Positions 1 through 6,921 of a stretch of DNA of 64,000 nucleotides are shown here, one piece after another. The notes beneath the pieces were generated by a model. It searched no databases. It had not been told where the DNA came from and worked only from the letters and a program-made list of their open reading frames with translations. Position numbers and translations under genes: made by a program. Each line of letters opens with the position of its first letter. Positions within the stretch are counted from its first letter, which is position 1. This stretch comes from Planobispora longispora (lineage in GTDB: Bacteria; Actinomycetota; Actinomycetes; Streptosporangiales; Streptosporangiaceae): the NCBI RefSeq assembly GCF_016863135.1, contig NZ_BOOH01000017.1:62001-126000 (forward strand), in the 5' to 3' direction.

Positions 1-1826
1 GCCTCGCCGAGCAGCTTGACGTCGTCGGCGGGCCGGCGGGTGGCGAACCAGGCCCGCAGCCCCGGGGGATTCTCGGCGATCAGGTCCTGGAGCGCGGAGA
101 GGATCCTGAGGTCCTCGGGCCCCGTCCGCAGCACCCTGCCGCCGGCCTCCTCGAACGCGGTGATGATCTCCAGGGTCCGGGGTCCCTTCGACCAGCCGGT
201 GTCGCGGAGCAGGAACAGCCGGCGCTTCGGGACCCGGGCGTCCAGGCCCGCGGCGACCGAGGCGTGCCGCACGCGGCTGAGCACGGCGTTGGCGTTCCCG
301 GAGGCGATCGCCCGGAAGCACCAGTGCACCTCGTCCTCGGTCGTCACGTCGAGGCTGCGCCGCAGGCGCGCGTGGAGCGGGGGTTTCGCGCTGGGCGGCG
401 GGTCCTGGGCGAACATGCGCCCGGCCTCGCCCAGCGCGGCGATCCAGGCGGTGAGGCCGGCCGACAGCAGCGCGGGCACGGTCGCGTCCTCGGTGGCGGG
501 ATCGAGCGCCGCCGCCACGCGCTCCGCCGTTCCCGCCGACTCCTTGAGCCGGGCGAACCGGGCGTCGAGGGCGGAGAGGTCCCGCGGAGGCGCCTCGGGG
601 GCAGCTGGGGGAGGGCCCGCCTGCGCCGCGGCCGGGGCGCCGAGGCGGTCCAGCTCCCTGACCTCGCCGTCGTGCAGGCACGCCCGGATGTGGTCGCTGA
701 CTTCGATGAGCAGCTGCCGCGGGGTGTACTGGTGGGCCTCGCCGAAGGCGGAGGGCCGTACCGGCCAGGTCGGGTGGGGCGGCTCGAAGCCGATCCCGCC
801 GAACTGCGCCTCGAACCGCCTGGCGATCAGAGCGCGGCCGGTCTCGGCGTCCGGGATCGTCTTGAGCTGAGCCGTCTTGCGGAACCTGTCCTGGACGGTG
901 GCGGTCGCGATCCGCTCGATCAGCGTCCAGGTCGGCGGCAGGCAGGAGACGACCGTCAGCGTCCGGCGGGTGACCTCGCGCAGCGCCATCAGGCCGCCCG
1001 CGATCTGCTCGATCAGGACGGCGTCGTGCCGGTCCGCCGTGTCCCCGCCGGTGGAGGACGACGACTGCGCGACGAGCATGTCGATCTGGTCGACCGCGAT
1101 GACGGACGGCCCGGTGAGGGCCAGCAGGCGTGACAGGTCCCTGATGATCTCCTGCTGGGACTTCTCGCTCCGCCGGATCCCCCACCGGGCACGCTCGCCC
1201 TGCTCCTCCTCGGGGGTGGAGGACAGGAAGGCGGCTCCGACGTCCTGGGCGGCCAGGTCGGCGGAGGCCAGCAGGACGAGCGCCCGTACGGTGTCCTGGC
1301 ACTCCCGGCCGAGGGCCCGGTCGAAGCGGCGCAACGCCTCGACGAAGGTGTCGAGGGCCATCCGGGAGAGGGCGCTCCTGCCGGTCACCGCGCGCCGTAC
1401 CATCCGGTTCACGTCCACCAGCGCGGCCAGGCGGCCCAGGAAGATCTGGAGCTGGCTGACGGCGATGCCCTCCTCGTCGTACTCCTCGCGCGCCAGGCTG
1501 TCGAGCACGGAGACCATGACGCTGGCCCAGAAACTCCTGGCGTCCAGCAGGCTCACCAGGAAGAAGTAGCCCCCCTGCCGCCGGGTCCGCTCGCGCAGCC
1601 AGCCGAGCAGGTGGGTCTTGCCGGAGCCGCGCTGGCCTTCGACGACCACGCCGATCGGGCTCGCGTCCCGGCTCGCCCCGGCCTCGGCCAGACCGTCGAG
1701 GAGGACCTGGCCGGCGCGGCGGTGCAGGCTCTCCACGTGGTACGGCGAGGGCCGCCACACGTCGTCGGGAGCCTCCGCCCAGTTGAACCTGAGGGCGGCG
1801 AGGGCCTTGCGCTCGTGCTCCGTCAT
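1..1826 (-). CDS. P-loop (AAA+/ORC-like) ATPase, 3' end beyond the left edge
   Basis: The frame stays open from ATG 1826 to base 1, giving at least 608 residues with the C-terminus missing. It reads MTEHERKALAALRF at the start. A Walker A motif GQRGSGKTH lies near residue 70. A Walker B-like stretch SVIAVDQIDML lies near residue 245, followed by a sensor-1-like TLTVVSCLPP. This is the order seen in ORC/Cdc6- and STAND-like AAA+ ATPases. The C-terminal third (FLLRDTGWSKGPRTLEII and following) matches no domain I can name. The ATG overlaps the TGA of the upstream winged-helix gene (ATGA), so the two are co-translated and probably form a complex. The role is unknown. DNA-handling or phage-defence ATPases with P-loops of this style, such as BREX BrxD, are a possibility but not established. 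Confidence 0.8.
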   Translation of the reverse strand, partial: MTEHERKALAALRFNWAEAPDDVWRPSPYHVESLHRRAGQVLLDGLAEAGASRDASPIGVVVEGQRGSGKTHLLGWLRERTRRQGGYFFLVSLLDARSFWASVMVSVLDSLAREEYDEEGIAVSQLQIFLGRLAALVDVNRMVRRAVTGRSALSRMALDTFVEALRRFDRALGRECQDTVRALVLLASADLAAQDVGAAFLSSTPEEEQGERARWGIRRSEKSQQEIIRDLSRLLALTGPSVIAVDQIDMLVAQSSSSTGGDTADRHDAVLIEQIAGGLMALREVTRRTLTVVSCLPPTWTLIERIATATVQDRFRKTAQLKTIPDAETGRALIARRFEAQFGGIGFEPPHPTWPVRPSAFGEAHQYTPRQLLIEVSDHIRACLHDGEVRELDRLGAPAAAQAGPPPAAPEAPPRDLSALDARFARLKESAGTAERVAAALDPATEDATVPALLSAGLTAWIAALGEAGRMFAQDPPPSAKPPLHARLRRSLDVTTEDEVHWCFRAIASGNANAVLSRVRHASVAAGLDARVPKRRLFLLRDTGWSKGPRTLEIITAFEEAGGRVLRTGPEDLRILSALQDLIAENPPGLRAWFATRRPADDVKLLGE

Positions 1827-2536
1827 CACGCTCCGATCGCGAGGAGGTGCTTGTCCTGGTCGCCGATGACCACCGCGGCGTCCCGGTCCGCCTGGGTGAG
1901 CGTCTTCTGGTTCTCCTCGGGCACGATGTGCACGTCCCGCATGCGGTTCATCCGCCTGAGCGCCTCGTCCACCTCTTCCCTGGCGGCCTCGCCCAGGAGG
2001 GGGCGGATCTTCGCCAGGCTCACCCAGGCGCCGGGCCTGGCGGCCAGCTCGGCGTAGGCGACGCGGATGCGCGTCTCGACGTCCGCGGGCATGGGCGGCG
2101 CGGAGGAGAAGGCGGGGTAGCCCTCCGGAGCAGTTCCGGGCGTCCCGGATGTGCCGGGCGTCCCGGACGTCCCGGCGGCGGGACCGGCCGGCTGGAAGAC
2201 GTCGGCGAGCCGCTGGTCGGTCCGGTCCAGGAATCGCTGGACCCCGCTCATCAGGGCACGGGCGACGGCCCCGGCCGAGCCGGTGAGCGGCGGCGCCGAG
2301 CCCGTGCGCAGGTCCTCGGCGAGCCGCGCCCACCCGGCGTCGGTCAGCTCGTGGACGAAAGCACGCCCCCGCCTGCGGCTCTCGACCAGCTTCAGCTCGT
2401 TCAGGCGCGCGCGTTTCCGTCCGTCGACGGTCAGGCCGTAGCGCTCCTTGAGCTCGGGATTGGAGACCTCGCGCGCCTCGGACATCAATGCCACAAGAGC
2501 TGAGAATTCCTGGAGTGACAGTGTCCTGTCGGGCAT
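1826..2536 (-). CDS. Winged-helix protein coupled to the ATPase
   Basis: This 236-residue protein starts MPDRTLSLQEF. I chose ATG 2536 because AAAGGA lies six bases upstream; the frame is open further 5' but that part reads as non-coding. Residues 1-75 look like a winged helix-turn-helix (NPELKERYGLTVDGRKRARL, then LVESRRRGRAFVHELTDAGW, the recognition helix and wing pattern of MarR/PadR-like folds). A middle Thr/Gly/Pro linker contains a duplicated TSGTPG unit. A second helical region (AWVSLAKIRPLLGEAAREEV) resembles another small winged helix. The stop overlaps the ATPase start. With the ATPase it looks like a two-component DNA-associated machine of unknown function. I do not recognise a named family. 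Confidence 0.8.
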   Translation of the reverse strand: MPDRTLSLQEFSALVALMSEAREVSNPELKERYGLTVDGRKRARLNELKLVESRRRGRAFVHELTDAGWARLAEDLRTGSAPPLTGSAGAVARALMSGVQRFLDRTDQRLADVFQPAGPAAGTSGTPGTSGTPGTAPEGYPAFSSAPPMPADVETRIRVAYAELAARPGAWVSLAKIRPLLGEAAREEVDEALRRMNRMRDVHIVPEENQKTLTQADRDAAVVIGDQDKHLLAIGA

Positions 2537-2842
2537 CTTCCATCCTTTCGGCGTTCCAGGCGGCGATTCCTGATGAACCGCTCCACCTGCCGGACCACGG
2601 CTCCGGTGGCGGCATTCGCCGATACGGGCGGTGCCAGGCCGCCGCCCTACGCCGTTCCCCCCGGGTTCCGGATAAGTCGGTTTTGTCGAGGTTATCCGTA
2701 CAGGGGTAAGGGATACAGGATTTTCCGGATGGGCTCCAGGAATCACCGCCGCGAGTTCATCACGTCTTCGTGAACGGGTCCGGCAGGTGAGACCGGACGA
2801 CGGCGGGCGGGGGGATCCGCGGACCAGGGCCCGGCGGAGGGG
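2537..2842. other. Intergenic region, 306 bp
   Basis: No convincing gene is present. The stretch near 2670-2745 is less GC-rich than its surroundings and probably holds the promoter of the winged-helix/ATPase pair on the minus strand. A short inverted repeat (GTCCGG at 2778-2783 with CCGGAC at 2793-2798) lies just beyond the stop of the dsRNA-binding-domain gene and could be a weak terminator. Confidence 0.4.
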
Positions 2843-3568
2843 TCAGCCGATGCCCAGCGCGGCCAGCAGCGCCGTCGCGGCCGCCGTGCGGGCCGCCGCC
2901 TTGCTCGGACCCGTGCCGGTCGCCGGCACCGGCCCGGTCTTCCCGGCCGGCAGGGCGGTGGCGGTGACGGTGAAGGACGGCGCGTGCGCCGGTCCGGCCA
3001 CGACCGTCTCCCACGTCACCGTGCCGATCCGGCCCCTCTGCGTCTGCTCGTTCAGCACGCTCACCGGATTCCGGCCGGCCGGGACGGCGGCGTGCGCGGG
3101 GACGGAGCCCGGCTCCAGGTGGATCCCGGCCTCCTTGAGCCAGGTCTTGAGAGTGAAGGTCGGCACGTTCAGGGAGTCGGCGGCCTGGCGGACGGTCATC
3201 CCGCCGGCCAGCAGCGTCTGCGCGGTCTCCGTGACCCGGTTCCGCTCCCGCCGCACCTGCTCCTCGTCGGGCAGGCCCAGCCGGGCGGCGTGCTCCGCGG
3301 CGCCCTCCTGGAGCATCTCCCCGGCCCGCACCAGGCAGGTCACGCTGCAGTAGAGCCCGAGCCGGATGTGCCGGCTCCTGCCGCCCGGGGCGCGCTCCAG
3401 GAGATACCAGCCCGCGGGCACCCACAGGCCGTTCTCGCAACGGTGGCAGACGCGGCAGAAGAACGACCGCGGGTTGTCCTGACCGGCGCCGCGGATCGCG
3501 GCCAGTCCGCCGCGCCGCCGGGACGGCGGAACCTCGTCCGCGGGGGGCTGCCGGTCGATCCTGATCAC
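2843..3568 (-). CDS. Cys-cluster / HTH / double-stranded RNA-binding domain protein
   Basis: This 241-residue protein starts with GTG 3568. Residues 38-80 carry a Cys cluster (CRVCHRC, then YCSVTC), suggesting a small zinc-binding fold. Residues 110-145 contain a helix-turn-helix of the kind seen in recombinases and small regulators (AQTLLAGGMTVRQAADSLNV followed by FTLKTWLKEAG). The last 75 residues match the double-stranded-RNA-binding domain: NPVSVLNEQTQRG for helix 1, then GPAHAPSFTVTATAL, then GPSKAAARTAAATALLAALG for the Lys-bearing helix 2. In bacteria this domain is usually the tail of RNase III; here no RNase III catalytic domain is present. The gene lies upstream of the winged-helix/ATPase pair on the same strand. 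Function is unknown; RNA or DNA-RNA hybrid binding is an inference from the domain. Confidence 0.85.
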   Translation of the reverse strand: MIRIDRQPPADEVPPSRRRGGLAAIRGAGQDNPRSFFCRVCHRCENGLWVPAGWYLLERAPGGRSRHIRLGLYCSVTCLVRAGEMLQEGAAEHAARLGLPDEEQVRRERNRVTETAQTLLAGGMTVRQAADSLNVPTFTLKTWLKEAGIHLEPGSVPAHAAVPAGRNPVSVLNEQTQRGRIGTVTWETVVAGPAHAPSFTVTATALPAGKTGPVPATGTGPSKAAARTAAATALLAALGIG

Positions 3569-3756
3569 GGCCCACCACCCTGCCAGAGAGACCGGGTCCC
3601 GTCAGGGAATCAGCCGAATGCGGTGACGGATCTATCACGCTCCGTACCGGCGGGGTGGAGGGTCCCGTGGACGGGAAATTTCTCATCCCGGCCTCCGCTC
3701 CGCCGATGGTGCTGTGAAGTACTGCGGAAACACGCGGCGGTGAAAGGAGACCGGAC

Positions 3757-5436
3757 ATGGGCGTGGAGCCATCGGCTCTGATGCCTCTCTACGCGCTCTC
3801 GACGGCCGTCGCCTCCGCGATGGGGGTCGTCGCCTGGCGCCGGCGGCATGTGGCGTCCCTGCTCGGCCCGCTGGCGGTCGTCTCGATGGCGATCGCGGTG
3901 TGGTCACTGGCCAGCGGGATCCTCACCTGGATCGACGAACCCGGCACGGCCCGCCACCTGGTGGCGACTGTCGCGTTCGTCGGCGTGTGCGTCGTTCCCG
4001 CGGGCTTCTTCTGCGTCTCCCAGGCCATGGCGGACCGCGCGTGGCGGCTGTCGCGCCGCACCCTCCTGCTCCTGGCGATCGAACCGGTGATCACCATCGT
4101 CGGGACCGCGACCAACTTCTGGCATCATCTGCTCTTCCTCCCCTACAACCCGGGGACGGGAATGTCGGAGGGCGGCCCGCTGATCTGGCTGCACCTCGTC
4201 TACACCTACGGCCTTCTCGCGGTCGTCACGATGCGCGTGTTCAGTTCCTGGCTGTGGGGACCGCGCAGCCAGCGGAGACTGTACGGCTTCACCCTCCTGG
4301 GCGCCGTCGCTCCGCTCATCGGCAACATCCTCAACGTGACCCAGGTCGTGAGAGGGGTGGACCTGGGCCCCGTCGGGTTCTGCGTCACCGTGGTGGTGAT
4401 CTACTTCCTCCTGGTCCGTCTTCCCCTGTACGAGCTGGTGCCCGTGGCCCGGCAGAACGTCCTCGACATGATCGATGACATGATCGTGACGGTTGACGCG
4501 CCGGGCCGGATCCTCGACCTCAACCCGGCGGCGGACCGTCTGGTGCGGGGCCTGATGCCGGAGCTGCCCGCCCGGCTGGCCGGACTGCCGATGAACGAGG
4601 TGCTGTGCGACGTCACCCTCGGCGAGGGAACGGACATGGACCGGGTCTATCTGGACTACAAGGGCAGCGGGGTGGACCTGAACGTCCGGATCAGCTCGCT
4701 GCGCGACGACCGTGACGGTCACGTCGGCTGGGCCGTGGTCGCCCGGGACATCACCGCGCTCAACCGGCAGCGCCGCGAAGTGGAGCAGGCCAACGCCCGG
4801 CTGCACGAGCAGCGGCGGGAGCTGGAGCAGGCCAACGCCCGGCTGCACGAGCAGCTGCGCACCATCGAGCTGCTCCGGGCCGATCTGGCCGAGCAGGCGG
4901 TGCGCGATGCGCTGACCGGGCTGCACAACCGCCGCCACCTGATGGTGGAGCTGGCCCGGCTGGCGGCCGAGTGCGCCGCCCTGGGGCGGCCGCTGAGCGT
5001 GGCGCTGCTGGATGTCGACCATTTCAAGCAGGTCAACGACCGCTACGGGCACGGTGCCGGGGACGAGGTGCTGGTGGACTTCGCCCGGCGGCTGGAGGAG
5101 ACGGCCCAGGCGGTGGCCGGGGCGGTGGCGGCGCGCTATGGCGGTGAGGAGTTCGTGCTGGTGCTGCCGGGGGTGGATGCGGCGGCGGCCGGGGCGCGGG
5201 TGGAGGCGTTGCGGGCGCGGGTGGCCGCCGAGCCGGTGCGGGCCGCGGGCCGGCTGGTGCCGGTGACCTTCAGCGCGGGGGTGGCGTGCCGGGTGGACGG
5301 GCAGAACCCGGAGGCCGGACAGCGCCTGGAGGAACTGCTGCACGCCGCCGACGAGGCGCTGTACGCGGCCAAGCGGACCGGCCGCAACCGGGTCGAGCTG
5401 GCCAGGGGCCTCAGCTCGCCCGGTGTCGCGGCCTGA
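3757..5436 (+). CDS. Membrane diguanylate cyclase (7TM-PAS-coiled coil-GGDEF)
   Basis: This 559-residue protein starts at ATG 3757, behind AAAGGAGA at 3743-3750. Residues 1-225 form about seven hydrophobic helices, like the N-terminal 7TM input module of some histidine kinases. Residues about 230-340 are PAS-like. About 345-385 are a heptad coiled coil with a duplicated segment, and about 390-550 are a GGDEF domain. The active-site motif is GGEEF (near residues 462-466), preceded by RY, with DVDHFKQVNDRYGH intact, so GTP to c-di-GMP synthesis is expected. The inhibitory RxxD site normally five residues before the motif is absent (AVAARYGGEEF), so product inhibition through the I-site should be lacking. 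No EAL domain follows. The gene is divergent from the dsRNA-binding-domain gene. Confidence 0.93.
   Translation: MGVEPSALMPLYALSTAVASAMGVVAWRRRHVASLLGPLAVVSMAIAVWSLASGILTWIDEPGTARHLVATVAFVGVCVVPAGFFCVSQAMADRAWRLSRRTLLLLAIEPVITIVGTATNFWHHLLFLPYNPGTGMSEGGPLIWLHLVYTYGLLAVVTMRVFSSWLWGPRSQRRLYGFTLLGAVAPLIGNILNVTQVVRGVDLGPVGFCVTVVVIYFLLVRLPLYELVPVARQNVLDMIDDMIVTVDAPGRILDLNPAADRLVRGLMPELPARLAGLPMNEVLCDVTLGEGTDMDRVYLDYKGSGVDLNVRISSLRDDRDGHVGWAVVARDITALNRQRREVEQANARLHEQRRELEQANARLHEQLRTIELLRADLAEQAVRDALTGLHNRRHLMVELARLAAECAALGRPLSVALLDVDHFKQVNDRYGHGAGDEVLVDFARRLEETAQAVAGAVAARYGGEEFVLVLPGVDAAAAGARVEALRARVAAEPVRAAGRLVPVTFSAGVACRVDGQNPEAGQRLEELLHAADEALYAAKRTGRNRVELARGLSSPGVAA
4781..4864 (+). repeat. 42-bp tandem duplication in the cyclase coiled coil
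   Basis: Two near-identical 42-bp units begin at 4781 and 4823. Each encodes 14 residues containing EQANARLHEQ. Fourteen residues are exactly two heptads, so the duplication lengthens the signalling helix between PAS and GGDEF without shifting the heptad register. Confidence 0.9.
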
Positions 5437-5458
5437 CGTCCGCTCTCGGTCCGTCCGG

Positions 5459-6055
5459 TCAGCTCTCGGCGGCCGTGCCCTCGGTCGTGTCCCCGTCCGC
5501 ACCCGCAGCCGCGTTCAGCGGCCGGTAGGTGAGGGCGACGACGCCCGAGGCGAAGGTCGTCGTGTCGGCGAGCTCCACGGGGACGACGCTCTCCTGGCGG
5601 AACAGGGGCTGCCCCCCGCCCTTGATGACGGGGTAGATCCAGATGCGGTACTCGTCCAGCAGGCCGTGCTTGGCGAGGTCGTCGGTCAGCCGGCCGCACC
5701 CCCAGATGAGGATGTCCTTGCCGGGCTGCTGCTTGAGCCGGGTCACCTCGGCGATGAGGTCGTCGCCCGGGATGATCGACGAGTTGTTCCAGTCGGCGGG
5801 CTTGTCCAGCGTCGAGGAGACCGCGTACTTGGCGATGCTGTTGACGTGGTCGGCATAGGGGTTGCCGCCCATGTGCGGCCAGGCCTGCGCCATGCCCTCG
5901 TAGGTGACACGGCCCAGCAGCAGGGCGTCGGCGCCCAGGGCGAGGTTCAGCGCGTACGCCATGGCGTCCTCGCTGTTGTACTGCATGGACCACAGGTGGG
6001 GGTCGTCGATGAAGCCGTCGAGGGTGGCGTAGGTGGAGCAGATGATCTTCCTCAT
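5459..6055 (-). CDS. RibD C-terminal/dihydrofolate reductase-like reductase
   Basis: This 198-residue protein starts MRKIICSTYATLDGFID. ATG 6055 is preceded by GGAGGAAACC, which fixes the start over upstream in-frame options. The opening strand and LDGFID are typical of the RibD_C family. LLLGRVTYEGMAQAW and GKDILIWGCGRLTDDL correspond to its NADPH-binding segments. Most stand-alone members have no assigned substrate. The gene lies 22 bp from the convergent cyclase and downstream of the FMN reductase on the same strand, so the two reductases may be co-transcribed. The C-terminal 20 residues are an Ala/Gly/Glu-rich tail. Confidence 0.88.
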   Translation of the reverse strand: MRKIICSTYATLDGFIDDPHLWSMQYNSEDAMAYALNLALGADALLLGRVTYEGMAQAWPHMGGNPYADHVNSIAKYAVSSTLDKPADWNNSSIIPGDDLIAEVTRLKQQPGKDILIWGCGRLTDDLAKHGLLDEYRIWIYPVIKGGGQPLFRQESVVPVELADTTTFASGVVALTYRPLNAAAGADGDTTEGTAAES

Positions 6056-6142
6056 GGTTTCCTCCGCAGGGTGGATCGCGTCATTGGAAAGATCTTGCTG
6101 AGGCAAGATCTCATACAGTGAGATGGTGTGGGGAGAGTTGAC

Positions 6143-6772
6143 TTACACGGGGTAGGCGTGCCTGGCCCGGGCGTCCCGTAACGCGCGGGCCCACCACGAC
6201 AACCGGTCCAGCGTGACCGTCGCGGCGGCGTTGCAGTCCGCGGCGGCCTTGGGCCAGCTGCCGTCGGCGGCGAACAGCTCCCAGTAACGGGGCAGGAGGA
6301 CGGCGTCGCGTACGGCCACGGCGTCCAGTTCGGTGAATACCTGGCACAGCTGGCCGACGGCGTGCAGGCCGCCGGAGTCCCGGCCGTAGGCGACGAAGGC
6401 GACGGGCTTGGCCCGCCACTCCTCGCAGTACCAGTCGATGGCGGTCTTGAGCGGGGCCGGGAAGCTCCGGTTGTACTCGGGGGTGACCACCACGAAGGCG
6501 TCGGCCGCGGCCAGCCGCGCCGCCAGCTCCCGGACCCGTGCGGGAACGGGGTCGTCATGGTCGACGAGAGTCTGCGGCAGGCCGGTCTCGGCCAGGTCGA
6601 TCAGGTCGATGACCAGGTCTCCGCGTCTGCGGGCCCGGGCGGCGAACCAGCCGGCCACGGTGGGGCCGAACCGGCCGTTGCGGGTGCTGCCGATGATGAC
6701 CGCCAGGCGCAGCCTGTCCTGCTCCGCGGTCTCCCGCGTCCGTGACCCGTGGTCCTGCGCCGTCTCCCTCAT
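6143..6772 (-). CDS. NADPH-dependent FMN reductase family protein
   Basis: This 209-residue protein starts at ATG 6772, behind AAGGAGG. The flavodoxin-like fold is visible from RLAVIIGSTRNGRFGPTVAGW (phosphate-binding loop of the FMN site), AFVVVTPEYNRSFPAPLKTAIDW (the conserved PEYN motif) and VAFVAYGRDSGGLHAVGQL. Such enzymes reduce FMN, quinones or azo compounds with NAD(P)H in the cytosol. It is divergent from the SARP regulator. The promoter region carries two direct repeats oriented toward it, so it is a candidate SARP target together with the downstream RibD-like reductase. Confidence 0.9.
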   Translation of the reverse strand: MRETAQDHGSRTRETAEQDRLRLAVIIGSTRNGRFGPTVAGWFAARARRRGDLVIDLIDLAETGLPQTLVDHDDPVPARVRELAARLAAADAFVVVTPEYNRSFPAPLKTAIDWYCEEWRAKPVAFVAYGRDSGGLHAVGQLCQVFTELDAVAVRDAVLLPRYWELFAADGSWPKAAADCNAAATVTLDRLSWWARALRDARARHAYPV

Positions 6773-6829
6773 CTCTCGCCTCCTTCGTGCTCGTCTCCGG
6801 TTCGACATGTCCCACTGTGCCGGGAGCCC

Positions 6830-6891
6830 TTTACGGCTTGTTTCCGGTCGGTTTACGGCTCCGGCCGGAGCTGTCGGTGAACAGCCGTAAA
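6830..6891. promoter_or_regulatory. SARP-like operator: three copies of a 9-bp repeat
   Basis: TTTACGGCT occurs at 6830-6838 and 6852-6860 (start-to-start 22 bp, two helical turns) and inverted as AGCCGTAAA at 6883-6891. SARP proteins characteristically bind short direct repeats spaced by 11 or 22 bp near the -35 region. The inverted copy lies about 17 bp upstream of a TATCGT (6909-6914) that could be the -10 for the SARP gene; the other two copies face the FMN reductase. This suggests autoregulation plus control of the reductases (inference). Confidence 0.65.
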
Positions 6892-6921
6892 CGGAGGCGG
6901 CGTGTGGTTATCGTGACCTTC

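Noticed and set aside
264-1133. Plus-strand frames opposite the left-edge ATPase
   Set aside because: No domain content; the minus strand has Walker A and B motifs and an ATGA-coupled start.
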